DNA of 64,000 bases from Pseudaquidulcibacter sp964443435 (GTDB lineage: Bacteria > Pseudomonadota > Alphaproteobacteria > Caulobacterales > Aquidulcibacteraceae): contig CAYUCW010000001.1 in NCBI GenBank assembly GCA_964443435.1, forward strand, positions 1 to 64,000, in the 5' to 3' direction. How positions within the stretch are numbered: position 1 is the stretch's first letter; each line of letters starts with the position of its first letter. Positions 1 to 8,882 of this stretch are shown here, piece after piece. Under the pieces are notes generated by a model. The model was not told the DNA's origin and did no database searches. It saw only the letters and a list, made by a program, of their open reading frames with translations. Both the position numbers and the translations under genes were made by a program.

Positions 1-253
1 TACCTTTTATAAATATAGATAAAAGGATGATTTATTCACCATTCATGAAGAAATCTGTTTTACACTAAATTGGCGCTTATTACCTACTATAAACCTTATG
101 GTGATTTAAGCAAACTAATTAGCTCCAATAATTATTAGCTATAATAGTAATGTATGCAATCTGTTAAGAAAAAAATAAATGCTTTCTTAAATTTATAGTG
201 AAGGCCGATACGAAGATTAAATTTAAGCTAATTAATACTATCGTCACTATACC
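1..253. other. AT-rich left-edge non-coding region
   Basis: I see no convincing gene, RNA or terminator here. The stretch is strongly A+T rich and lies downstream of the metallopeptidase that ends at 254 on the minus strand. Any gene to the left lies outside the window. Confidence 0.5.
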
Positions 254-1138
254 CTAAAGTTCCTTTGCCTTAAATGTGTTACATTTATCAAGTGAGCCAT
301 ATTGCATACCTATCGCGAACCATCTTGCGCGCTGCTCTGAAGTGCCATGAGTAAAGCTTTCAGGGACGGCATAACCTTGCGCATTTTTCTGAAGCCTATC
401 ATCGCCAACCGCCATTGCCGCGCCAATTGCTTCTTCTATGTCGCCTTGCTCAAGTGCGCCAGTTTCCGCAATTGCACCCTTTGCCCACATGCCTGCATAG
501 CAATCGGCCTGTAATTCAAGGCGAACCGCAATTGAATCTTCGCCTTTATCACCCCCGCGTGCCATTGCTTTATGGGCTTTTGGTAAAATCCCTATTGCAT
601 TTTGTACATGGTGCCCAACTTCATGGGCGATAACATAGGCTTGAGCAAAGTCACCGCGCGCGCCTAAGGATTGTTCAAGCTCTCTGAAAAAGCTTAGGTC
701 TAAATATACTTTTTCATCAGCAGGGCAGTAAAAGGGACCAGTTGCACCAGATGCCGTCCCACAAGGTGAGCTTGTGCGATTATTAAAGATTACTAAGACT
801 GGCTGTGGATATTGTGCGCCTTCATTGCTAAAATATTTTGCCCAATAGTCCTCAGTCGAGCCAAGAACCGCCGCAACTCTGTCGGTTTGTTTATCTTCGG
901 AAGGCGAAGCCGTTTGCGCATTAGGCTGAAAACCCTGATTAGAATTTGAAGACGTATTGTCAAGCAAGCCTGAACCACCACCAAAAAAGAAATAAAGGAT
1001 AAGGAGAATTATAAAACCAAGACCGCCACCAGTTTTAATCGGGAAGCCGCCGCGACCGCCGCCGCCGCCAAAACCGCCTGAATTATCGCCTCTGCGGTCT
1101 TCAATATTATTAGATCTTCTTAAATCATCGTCGCGCAT
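254..1138 (-). CDS. Neutral zinc metallopeptidase, YpfJ/KPN_00809 family
   Basis: Predicted membrane-anchored zinc protease of the YpfJ family; no substrate is established. The N-terminus carries the family-typical basic segment (RDDDLRRSNNIEDRRG), then a glycine-rich stretch, one hydrophobic segment and a low-complexity Q/N/S linker. The catalytic domain contains the gluzincin-type HEVGHH motif at about residues 172-177, and a later LQADCYAGMWA segment probably supplies the third ligand. An earlier in-frame start at 1186 would add 16 residues, but family members begin at the MRDDD methionine, and AAGGACA lies just upstream of 1138, so I chose 1138. At 294 residues the length is normal for the family. 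The gene stands alone on the minus strand, separated from the transglycosylase gene. Family assignment is firm; the physiological role is not. Confidence 0.9.
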   Translation of the reverse strand: MRDDDLRRSNNIEDRRGDNSGGFGGGGGRGGFPIKTGGGLGFIILLILYFFFGGGSGLLDNTSSNSNQGFQPNAQTASPSEDKQTDRVAAVLGSTEDYWAKYFSNEGAQYPQPVLVIFNNRTSSPCGTASGATGPFYCPADEKVYLDLSFFRELEQSLGARGDFAQAYVIAHEVGHHVQNAIGILPKAHKAMARGGDKGEDSIAVRLELQADCYAGMWAKGAIAETGALEQGDIEEAIGAAMAVGDDRLQKNAQGYAVPESFTHGTSEQRARWFAIGMQYGSLDKCNTFKAKEL

Positions 1139-1222
1139 TGGCTTGTCCTTGGCGTATAATCTTATAAACAATGCTAAATTATACAATTGTAATCAGTAAA
1201 TAAAGACTTTTTATTTTTAATT

Positions 1223-2731
1223 TCACTCGCCTCTTGGATTGTCTTGCGGCTCATATTCGGGCGTTAAATCATTTGCGATTTTTTCAAGTGTTGGCGCATT
1301 TTGCCCAAGACGTTTATGATATATCCATAAATTAGAAAGAACTTTTTTGGCATAATTTCTGGCTTCATTATTTGGTATTGCTTCAATGAAAAACAACGTA
1401 TCTTCGGATGATTTTATATTCTTAAGCCAATAAGATAGATTTCCAGGGCCCGCATTATAAGCAATAAGTATTCTTGCCAAATTATTATCGGTTTTTTGCA
1501 TTGCCATTAGCTTTTCAAGATAGCCTTCACCCAAAAGTACATTAAGTTCGGCATTATGAAGAAGATTAGGATTTTGCTTTAATTCAGGTCTTTTTGTCAT
1601 CCATGCGGCGGTGGCTGGCATAAGCTGCATAAGGCCGCGCGCCCCAACATAGGATATGGCATTAGAATTAAACCTACTTTCTTGACGCATGATTGCGAAT
1701 ATCAAGGCTCTATCAAGGACAAAATCACCGCCTTGTGGGGCGATATTGGGAATTGGAAAGCTATTAGCAACTTTTACATTTTGGGTTTTAGAAATTCTAT
1801 CAATTAAATTCTTTTGATTAAGATTGCTTGCGATGAATAAAAATGCGCTATCTTCGGTAGGATTTGCATTTTCCCAAGAAGTTTCCAAGACTTTTTCGGC
1901 AAGTGAATTTTGACCTATATCGGCAAGTAATATTGCAATTCTTATATTTTCATCACGTTCAATAAGCTTTTTAATATTTGAATATGTTCCATTTGGAATT
2001 TGAAGATTATTCCATTCACCAAGCTTGGTTTTGGCTATTTGCCCATAAAAGCTTAGCGGGAAGTTTGCGGCATTTTCAAAATATATATTTGCTTTTTCTT
2101 GATTTTTAAGTGCGCTTCTGCCGGCCCAAAAATAAGCCGCCGCTTTATGATTATCATCAATTTTTTGGCTTGCGGCTTTTAGGAATAATGATTTTGCCAA
2201 GCCATAGTTTTTTTGCCTATAGGCACTAAGGCCCGCATACCAATGCGCTTCAAAAATATTAGGCGAATTCACATATAAAGATAAAACAAGGGCATCATTA
2301 TTCGCTTTAAACGCCGCTTTTATTTGGGAAGCTTGTGGATTGGCAATATTAAACTCACTTGGAAGTTTTAAATTTTTATCACGAATATAGCCAATAATTT
2401 CCCTTGGCCTTAGACCTTGACCCATGTTTGAACTTGTCTTGCTAAGTTTTTCATAAATCAGATTATAATTATTATTATTGGGATTTTCGCTTAACCAAAT
2501 AATCGCGCTTTTTGTGTCTAAGTTTGTTTGATTTAAAAGCGCAATCGAATTAACAAAGCCTATAAGTGATTTATTTTCTATTTTTTTATCGTCAATTAAT
2601 ATTCCAAGTTTTGAATTTTTAATTGCCGTATTATATTCGGCAATATCTTTTTGCGAAAAATAAATTGAATCCACGGGCTGGGCAAATGCAAAAAATGGGA
2701 AAAATAATAATAAAATACAAAATCTAAGCAT
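1223..2731 (-). CDS. Soluble lytic murein transglycosylase (SLT domain)
   Basis: Cleaves the MurNAc-GlcNAc bond of peptidoglycan in the periplasm to give 1,6-anhydro products. The N-terminus is a clear signal peptide (MLRFCILLLFFPFFAFA). A long alpha-helical, TPR-like superhelix follows, then a C-terminal SLT domain starting near residue 340. The catalytic glutamate sits in the motif MRQESRFN (about residue 351), followed by the family signature GARGLMQLMPATA and later AYNAGPGN. ATG at 2731 overlaps the stop of the upstream uracil-DNA glycosylase gene (ATGCTTAG), which implies translational coupling. A TTG at 2746 would add five residues and cannot be excluded. The two-domain layout and about 500-residue length match Slt70-like enzymes of alphaproteobacteria. 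Confidence 0.92.
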   Translation of the reverse strand: MLRFCILLLFFPFFAFAQPVDSIYFSQKDIAEYNTAIKNSKLGILIDDKKIENKSLIGFVNSIALLNQTNLDTKSAIIWLSENPNNNNYNLIYEKLSKTSSNMGQGLRPREIIGYIRDKNLKLPSEFNIANPQASQIKAAFKANNDALVLSLYVNSPNIFEAHWYAGLSAYRQKNYGLAKSLFLKAASQKIDDNHKAAAYFWAGRSALKNQEKANIYFENAANFPLSFYGQIAKTKLGEWNNLQIPNGTYSNIKKLIERDENIRIAILLADIGQNSLAEKVLETSWENANPTEDSAFLFIASNLNQKNLIDRISKTQNVKVANSFPIPNIAPQGGDFVLDRALIFAIMRQESRFNSNAISYVGARGLMQLMPATAAWMTKRPELKQNPNLLHNAELNVLLGEGYLEKLMAMQKTDNNLARILIAYNAGPGNLSYWLKNIKSSEDTLFFIEAIPNNEARNYAKKVLSNLWIYHKRLGQNAPTLEKIANDLTPEYEPQDNPRGE

Positions 2732-3518
2732 TAATATTTTGAACAAGCTTTTTTAAAATTTGTAAATCTTGCCAAGTTTTGGCCTTTTCCAATGGCTGTT
2801 TTATTAAATAATCAGGATGGAATAAAGTTAAGCAAGGGTAATTTGTTTCAAGAATATTCAAATCGGCCTGTTTGCCGCGAAACTTATTTATGCCGTCTTC
2901 GGTGTTAAATAGTGATTTTACCGCCAAATCGCCAATTATTATTATAAGCTTTGGCTTTTTTAATTCTATATGCTTGAGGATTAAAGGCCTAAATATCGCA
3001 ATTTCGCTTGCAAAAGGCTTTCTTCCGCCTGGGGCACGAAAATTAACGCAATAAGTATAATAAGCATTTTGCCGATTTATCCCAACCGCCGCAAGCATAT
3101 TATCAAGCAAAGTTCCAGATATTCCCATGAAAGGTTTTGCTTCAAAATCATCTTCTGAACTTGGGGCATCACCAATAATCATAATTGGCGAATCAATATT
3201 GCCATCATTAAAAACAATATTATTAGAGCTTTTTTTAATGGAAACTTCGTCAAAACTTTCTATTAAAGCTTTTAATTCATCAATAGTATTCGCTTTGAGC
3301 GCAAGATCGGTGGCAATTGTTTGATTGTCTTTTGGCTTTGTAAAAACTGGTAAATCTTTAGCAATAGGGGCATTAGGCTTTGGTTTTGTACTATTTGCAG
3401 GGCTTAATATAGGCGTATCAATACCGCTTAGCGCCCACCAATCAAGAAGTTCATTGATTGCTTGATGCATATTCATATTCGATATATTAAGATTTTGATT
3501 TATATTATGCATAGCCAT
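2724..3518 (-). CDS. Family-4-like uracil-DNA glycosylase lacking the Fe-S cysteines
   Basis: Removes uracil from DNA as the first step of base excision repair. The domain from about residue 90 has family-4 landmarks: motif A as GDAPSSED...KPFMG, the RAPGGRKP loop in place of the usual RPPGNRxP, a hydrophobic strand followed by GDLAVKSLF, and motif B HPDYLIKQP. The four cysteines that hold the [4Fe-4S] cluster in canonical family-4 enzymes appear to be replaced: there is no N-terminal CxxC, and both later cysteine positions read as phenylalanine (VNFRAPGG, AIFRPLIL). The N-terminal 90 residues are a poorly conserved extension common in alphaproteobacteria. Methionines 15 and 17 are alternative starts. 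It is coupled to the transglycosylase gene downstream and divergent from the ETF-QO gene. Confidence 0.85.
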   Translation of the reverse strand: MAMHNINQNLNISNMNMHQAINELLDWWALSGIDTPILSPANSTKPKPNAPIAKDLPVFTKPKDNQTIATDLALKANTIDELKALIESFDEVSIKKSSNNIVFNDGNIDSPIMIIGDAPSSEDDFEAKPFMGISGTLLDNMLAAVGINRQNAYYTYCVNFRAPGGRKPFASEIAIFRPLILKHIELKKPKLIIIIGDLAVKSLFNTEDGINKFRGKQADLNILETNYPCLTLFHPDYLIKQPLEKAKTWQDLQILKKLVQNINA

Positions 3519-3598
3519 TGTAATTTAATATTGCTTAATTTTGTACACGGTTTCAAACATAAAGTAAAATAAGTTACGTATAGAAAAAGGGTTTCATT

Positions 3599-5248
3599 GT
3601 GACTGCTACCGATATTGAACGCGATATTATGGAATATGATATTATCATAATTGGCGCAGGGCCTTCTGGGCTTGCGACTGCCATAAAGCTTAAGCAATTA
3701 AACCCTGAATTTAATATTGCTATGCTTGAAAAAGGCGCGGAAGTTGGCGCGCATATTCTTTCGGGCGCAGTAATTGATCCTTCTGGCCTTGATGAATTAT
3801 TACCTGAATGGCGTGATTTACCCAATAATCCATTAAAAACCAAAGTAACCAAAGATGTATTTTATTATTTAGGTGAGGCAGGGGGGCTGTCTATTCCGAA
3901 TTTCCTTATGCCACCACTTATGAATAATCATGGAAATTATATTGGCTCACTTGGTAATTTATCAAAATTTCTTGGTGAAATTGCTGAAGGACTTGGCGTT
4001 GAAATTTACCCTGGGTTTGCGGCGGCTTCCCCTGTTTATGATGATAATGGCGCGGTCAAAGGCGTAAGAGTTGGCGATATGGGTATTGCCAAAGACGGAA
4101 GTCATAAGGCTGATTTCACGGCTGGTATTGAGCTTCACGCAAAATATACAATCATTGCCGAAGGCGCACGTGGGTCTATAGCCAAAGAAATTATAAATAA
4201 ATACAAACTTGATGCCGATAGCGATCCGCAAAAATATGGAATTGGCATTAAAGAATTATGGCAAATTGATAAGGACAAACATAAACCAGGTTTAGTTCAG
4301 CATGCTTTTGGCTGGCCACTTGATAATAAAACTGGCGGTGGTGCGTTTATTTATCATTGGGGTGAAAATTATATCTCAATTGGCTATGTGGTTCACTTAA
4401 ATTATGAAAACCCTTATATTTCGCCATTTGAAGAATTCCAAAAATTTAAGCATCATCCATTTATTAAGCCAGTTCTTGAAGGCGGAAAACGCATTTCTTA
4501 TGGTGCAAGGGCAATAACCGAAGGCGGATATCAATCTGTACCTAAGCTTTCATTCCCTGGTGGTGCTCTTGTTGGCTGCTCTGCTGGGTTTGTGAATGTT
4601 CCAAGAATTAAAGGAAGCCATAATGCAATAAAATCAGGGATTTTAGCGGCAATTGCGATTGCTGAAAACTTTGAAAAAGGTGAAATTCTTGAAAATTATG
4701 ATGCTTTATATGATAAAAGCGCAATTAAAAAAGAGCTTAAACTTGTTCGTAATGTAAAGCCATTATGGTCAAAATTCGGCACTTTCATGGGTGTAGGTCT
4801 TGGCGCACTTGATATGTGGCTTAATACTATATTTAGGGTTTCACCATTCGGCACTCTAAAGCATACTAAAGCCGATTATGAGTGCTTAAAGCCCGCTAGT
4901 GAATTTAAGAAAATTATATATCCAAAACCAGATGGCATCATAAGTTTTGATAGGCTTTCTTCGGTATTTTTATCAAATACAAATCATGAAGAAAATCAGC
5001 CCGTTCATTTAAAGCTCTTAGATTATAATTTACAATTAAATTCAGAGAAAAATATATATAATGGTCCTTCAAATCTTTATTGCCCAGCAGGGGTTTATGA
5101 ATGGATAGAAGAAAATAATGCGCCAAAGTTTGTAATTAATGCCCAAAATTGTGTGCATTGTAAAACTTGCGATATTAAAGATCCTAATCAAAATATAAAT
5201 TGGACAGTGCCGCAAGGCGGTGAGGGGCCAATTTACGGAGAAATGTAA
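3599..5248 (+). CDS. etfD: Electron transfer flavoprotein-ubiquinone oxidoreductase
   Basis: Inner-membrane-associated FAD/[4Fe-4S] enzyme that passes electrons from reduced ETF, fed by acyl-CoA and other dehydrogenases, to ubiquinone. The N-terminus has an FAD-binding Rossmann motif (IIIGAGPSGLATAIKL) and the body matches the family over its full 549 residues. The C-terminal ferredoxin-like part has CPAGVYEW and the cluster cysteines in NCVHCKTCDIKDP, ending in the typical PQGGEGPIYGEM. I use the GTG start at 3599 because AAAGGG lies upstream; an ATG at 3629 is possible. It diverges from the glycosylase gene, an order often seen in alphaproteobacteria together with the TPR and ispE genes that follow. 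Confidence 0.95.
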   Translation: MTATDIERDIMEYDIIIIGAGPSGLATAIKLKQLNPEFNIAMLEKGAEVGAHILSGAVIDPSGLDELLPEWRDLPNNPLKTKVTKDVFYYLGEAGGLSIPNFLMPPLMNNHGNYIGSLGNLSKFLGEIAEGLGVEIYPGFAAASPVYDDNGAVKGVRVGDMGIAKDGSHKADFTAGIELHAKYTIIAEGARGSIAKEIINKYKLDADSDPQKYGIGIKELWQIDKDKHKPGLVQHAFGWPLDNKTGGGAFIYHWGENYISIGYVVHLNYENPYISPFEEFQKFKHHPFIKPVLEGGKRISYGARAITEGGYQSVPKLSFPGGALVGCSAGFVNVPRIKGSHNAIKSGILAAIAIAENFEKGEILENYDALYDKSAIKKELKLVRNVKPLWSKFGTFMGVGLGALDMWLNTIFRVSPFGTLKHTKADYECLKPASEFKKIIYPKPDGIISFDRLSSVFLSNTNHEENQPVHLKLLDYNLQLNSEKNIYNGPSNLYCPAGVYEWIEENNAPKFVINAQNCVHCKTCDIKDPNQNINWTVPQGGEGPIYGEM

Positions 5249-5291
5249 TTTTCATTCTTGATTAATTTAAATCATGCTCTAACTTGGTATT

Positions 5292-7004
5292 ATGAAATTA
5301 AATAAAAAAACTATTATACTTAGTGTTTTGGCGACAAGTGTATTTGCACAATTATCGCCAAATATTGTTTTCGCGGATCCTGTAAAGAAAATTATACTTA
5401 CGCGAAATTCTGCTAAAATCTATTCGGATAGCCTAAGCGCATCTTATGCACTTCATTTTGGAGATATAAGATTTGCATCGCAAGCATTTGAAAATGTTTG
5501 GAAGCGCGATAAAACTAATGAAATTGCCTTTGAAAAAGCTCTATTTGTTTATCTATTAATGGGCAATATTAATGATGCTTTACGTCTAAGTAATGATGCT
5601 GACTTTAAAGAGAGTGTAAATTCAAACTATTTAAAAGCTATTGATTATGCATCAAATAATGACTTTTCAAGAGTAGGAGAAATTCTTCAAAAAAGCGAAG
5701 CGTCAGGAAGTAAAGGGCTTTATATAAGGCATATGAAGGCTTGGTCTTTGCTTGCCGATAAAAAACTTGATGAAGCAATTACTATCGCCAGTAAACCAAG
5801 CGGTAAAAACGCTATTGATTTATATGCAAATTATTCGCGGGCTTTAATGTATGAATATGCTGGTGATTATGCCAATGCCGAAATTGCTTATGAAAATTCA
5901 TTTAACTCAATAGATTATGATGTATATGCAATACTTACTTATACAAATTTTCTAAAGGCAATTGGTAAAAAAGATAAAGCCTTAGAAATTTTAAAAAATT
6001 CAGAAGGCAAAACACAGTTTAATAATTTAATTGATGAAGCAATCCAAAATATAAATATTAAACCAAAACTCAAGAAATATAATTCAAGTGTTTTAAAAGA
6101 ATATATGTCATCATCTTTAACATTAATTGCTGGTGCTGAGCTTTTGAATAATTCTGGCACCGGGCTTGCTGATATGCATCTTGCCTATAAACTAAATCCC
6201 AAAAATTCTTATGCGGCATTAATAGTTGCTGAAAACTTTATTTCGCTTAAAAATACAAAAGATGCGATTTCATTATTAAAGACAATTCCTAAAAATAGTT
6301 CAATTGGTGATAATGCTAATGCGCTTCTAATCGAAGTAACAGGTATTGAAGATAAAGCACTTTCGTTGAAATTGGCGGAAGAAAGCGTAAGTTTAAGACC
6401 AAATATCGTTAATCTACAAAACTTGGCTTATGCCTTACTAAGAAATAAAGATTATGAAAAATCAGAAGCTATTTTCTCTAAAATTATAGACGCAAAAGAA
6501 AAGCAATCGGGTCGAAATGATTTATGGCTTATGTATTATTCGCGCGGGAATATGCGTCTTTTAAGTAAAAAGATTGAAGATTCTATTTCTGATTATCGCA
6601 AAGCCAATGAGCTTAACCCAGATAATGCAGAAATTCTAAATTCACTTGGCTATACTCAGGTAGATAATAATTTAAATCTCGAAGAATCGCTTTCTTTATT
6701 AAGAACTGCAGCGGCTTTAGATGGTCAAAAAGGCCATATAATAGATAGTTTAGGTTGGGCCTTATATAAACTAGGTAAGTTTGAAGAAGCTTTAGATTAT
6801 CTTGAATCTGCGGCTTCTTTAGATCCGAATAATCCAGAGATAATTGATCATTTAGGTGATGCTTATTGGAAAACAGGAAGAAAAGATGAAGCCATAATTG
6901 AATGGCGTAAATCTATTAAAATCCAAGAAAATATCGAAGTCAAAAATAAGATTAATTTGAAAATCGAAAATGGCTTAAAGTCAGAATCTAAAAGTAATTC
7001 TTAA
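5292..7004 (+). CDS. Secreted TPR-repeat protein
   Basis: A 570-residue protein with a signal peptide (about residues 1-28, ending near NIVFADP) and an alpha-helical body of tetratricopeptide repeats. The clearest repeats are in the last 150 residues, for example YYSRGNMRLLSKKIEDSISDYRKA, then SLGWALYKLGKFEEALDYL and HLGDAYWKTGRKDEAIIEW. TPR arrays are protein-interaction scaffolds, so a periplasmic or membrane-peripheral assembly role is likely, but no specific partner can be named. It starts 43 bases after etfD and ends one base before ispE, so it probably sits in the same operon. Proteins of this type are a conserved neighbour of etfD and ispE in alphaproteobacteria. Confidence 0.85.
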   Translation: MKLNKKTIILSVLATSVFAQLSPNIVFADPVKKIILTRNSAKIYSDSLSASYALHFGDIRFASQAFENVWKRDKTNEIAFEKALFVYLLMGNINDALRLSNDADFKESVNSNYLKAIDYASNNDFSRVGEILQKSEASGSKGLYIRHMKAWSLLADKKLDEAITIASKPSGKNAIDLYANYSRALMYEYAGDYANAEIAYENSFNSIDYDVYAILTYTNFLKAIGKKDKALEILKNSEGKTQFNNLIDEAIQNINIKPKLKKYNSSVLKEYMSSSLTLIAGAELLNNSGTGLADMHLAYKLNPKNSYAALIVAENFISLKNTKDAISLLKTIPKNSSIGDNANALLIEVTGIEDKALSLKLAEESVSLRPNIVNLQNLAYALLRNKDYEKSEAIFSKIIDAKEKQSGRNDLWLMYYSRGNMRLLSKKIEDSISDYRKANELNPDNAEILNSLGYTQVDNNLNLEESLSLLRTAAALDGQKGHIIDSLGWALYKLGKFEEALDYLESAASLDPNNPEIIDHLGDAYWKTGRKDEAIIEWRKSIKIQENIEVKNKINLKIENGLKSESKSNS

Positions 7005-7005
7005 A

Positions 7006-7875
7006 ATGATTTCTATTTTTGCGCCGGCAAAATTAAACTTATATTTGAATGTAAGCCAGCCAATCCCTGATGGGAAATATAAAAACTATCATAATCTTGA
7101 TAGTTTGGTTTGTTTTGCCAATATTGGTGACAATCTAATTATTGACGCAACAGAAAATAATTTTTCAACAAAGGGCGAATTTGCGTCACTTCTGAATGGT
7201 GAAAATTCAATTATTAAAGCAAAAAATCTATTAGAAGAATATACAGGCAAAGATCTTAAGGCAAATATAATACTTGAAAAAAATCTTCCGATTGCATCTG
7301 GTATTGGTGGTGGTTCAAGTGATGCGGCGGCGGCATTAATTGCTTTAAATCAATTATATAGTCTTAATTGTTCGAATGATATATTAAAAGAAATTGCTGA
7401 GAAAATTGGCGCAGATGTTCCGGTTTGCATTGATAAAAAATCAATAATTATGCGCGGTATTGGTAATGAATTTATAGCTTGTAAGCCCTTGCCAAAATTC
7501 TGGGTTATACTTGCCAATCCTTTAATTGAATGTCCAACATCTTTTATATATAAAAAATTTGATGAAACACTTAAGGACCATAGTTTTAAAGAAGTTTCAG
7601 AGCTTAAGTCTGATAATCTTATAGATTTTATAACAGAACTAAAGAAAACAAAAAATGATCTTGAACCAATTGCAATGCATGAATTTTCGCAAATTAAAGA
7701 ATTGCTTGCGGTCTTAAATGATTTGCCAAATTGCTTATTGGCGCGAATGTCGGGTTCAGGCGCGACTTGCTTTGCTATTTTTGCGAATGAATATACAAGC
7801 AAAATAGCACTTAAAGAATTAAAAGAAATCTATAAAAATAAGCCGCTTTGGGCGAAAAATGGTGAAATAATCTAA
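7006..7875 (+). CDS. ispE: 4-diphosphocytidyl-2-C-methyl-D-erythritol kinase
   Basis: GHMP-family kinase of the MEP pathway; phosphorylates the 2-hydroxyl of CDP-methylerythritol with ATP on the way to IPP and DMAPP. The N-terminus APAKLNLYL and the glycine-rich ATP loop LPIASGIGGGSSDAAAAL (about residues 91-108) are diagnostic, and the C-terminal GHMP motif MSGSGATCFAIF is present. The 289-residue length is standard. ATG at 7006 follows the TPR stop after one base, and the stop overlaps the next ATG (TAATG), so the three genes are probably cotranscribed. Isoprenoid precursors made here feed the polyprenyl synthase encoded at 8875-9885. Confidence 0.95.
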   Translation: MISIFAPAKLNLYLNVSQPIPDGKYKNYHNLDSLVCFANIGDNLIIDATENNFSTKGEFASLLNGENSIIKAKNLLEEYTGKDLKANIILEKNLPIASGIGGGSSDAAAALIALNQLYSLNCSNDILKEIAEKIGADVPVCIDKKSIIMRGIGNEFIACKPLPKFWVILANPLIECPTSFIYKKFDETLKDHSFKEVSELKSDNLIDFITELKKTKNDLEPIAMHEFSQIKELLAVLNDLPNCLLARMSGSGATCFAIFANEYTSKIALKELKEIYKNKPLWAKNGEII

Positions 7876-8882
7876 TGGAAAATTACAATCCTTTTCAGCT
7901 TGCGGCCTTTAGCGCTTATATATTTTCACTTTTAATGACGCGCCTTTTGCTTATGGCGCATTTGAATGATGCACCCGATAGGCCTTCAAAAATCCATAAT
8001 AGCCCCAAAGCTTCTGCAGGTGGCCTTGCAATTATTTTTGGAATTGGTGCGGCAATCTATATGCTTAATCAAACAAGTTTTAAGCCCGATACTAATTTTA
8101 TTATTTATATGCTGCCGATTGCGTGTTTATTTGGTTTTATCGGCTTTATTGATGATGCATTGAATATAAATACAAAGCTTAGATTGGCTTTTGGAATTGC
8201 CGCAGCTTCACTTATTTGGTTCAGCCCTTATAGCCTATCAGAGCTGAATTTCGGCTATTTCACAATTAATATTGGTAAAATAATTGGCTTTATAGGTTTA
8301 GTTATTTGGATAATAATTTGCGTTAATACTACTAATTTTATGGATGGCGCGAACGGTCTAAGTATTGGGACTTCGGCAATCGCACTTATTGGAATTGGGG
8401 CGATTTTATATTTGCATAATGATTATAAGCTTGCACTTTTTGCCATTATTTGCGCTTTCGCATCTTTTGGTTTTTTAACTTATAATGTTACCAAAGGAAA
8501 TATTTTTGCGGGCGATACCGGTTCTTGGTTCATAGGGGCAATTTATGGCCTTATAAGTGTTTATGCCGTAAGCTTTAAAATATCACCTTTTATTGTCGCT
8601 TTGATATTTCTTCCAATTATTGGCGATAGCCTTATAACCATACTGCATCGTTTAAAGCTAAAGGAAAATATCCTTGAACCGCATAAAACCCATATTTATC
8701 AATTACTTATTGCCAAAGGTAATAGTCATATTAAAACCGCATCGTTTTATTGGCTATTTGCTATAATAACAAATATTACGGCAATAATAGTTTATAATTA
8801 TTGGATTGAAGGGGCGGCAATTGTCTTTATTGGATTTGTATTGGCTCTTTATTTAATAAGCCGCAAAATTCGTTCTAATTAA
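7875..8882 (+). CDS. WecA/MraY-family undecaprenyl-phosphate sugar-1-phosphate transferase
   Basis: Multi-pass inner-membrane enzyme of the GT4 (WecA/TagO/WbpL) family, predicted to transfer a HexNAc-1-phosphate from a UDP-sugar to undecaprenyl phosphate and start a cell-surface glycan. Visible hallmarks are PDRPSKIHNSPKASAGGLAI near the N-terminus, the aspartate-rich loop GFIDDALNI, and NTTNFMDGANGLSIG; the cytoplasmic loop HRLKLKENILEPHKTHIYQLL contains the family histidines. About ten membrane segments are apparent over 335 residues. The start overlaps the ispE stop. The 3' end overlaps the convergent prenyl synthase gene by 8 bases. The exact sugar donor cannot be read from the sequence. 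Confidence 0.88.
   Translation: MENYNPFQLAAFSAYIFSLLMTRLLLMAHLNDAPDRPSKIHNSPKASAGGLAIIFGIGAAIYMLNQTSFKPDTNFIIYMLPIACLFGFIGFIDDALNINTKLRLAFGIAAASLIWFSPYSLSELNFGYFTINIGKIIGFIGLVIWIIICVNTTNFMDGANGLSIGTSAIALIGIGAILYLHNDYKLALFAIICAFASFGFLTYNVTKGNIFAGDTGSWFIGAIYGLISVYAVSFKISPFIVALIFLPIIGDSLITILHRLKLKENILEPHKTHIYQLLIAKGNSHIKTASFYWLFAIITNITAIIVYNYWIEGAAIVFIGFVLALYLISRKIRSN

Noticed and set aside
3574..3852. Antisense open frame within the ETF-QO gene
   Set aside because: It lies opposite a well-conserved coding region and its protein has no recognisable features. The same applies to long antisense frames at 7350-7802, 16141-16515, 17998-18300, 20636-20953, 29943-30242 and 46278-46511.
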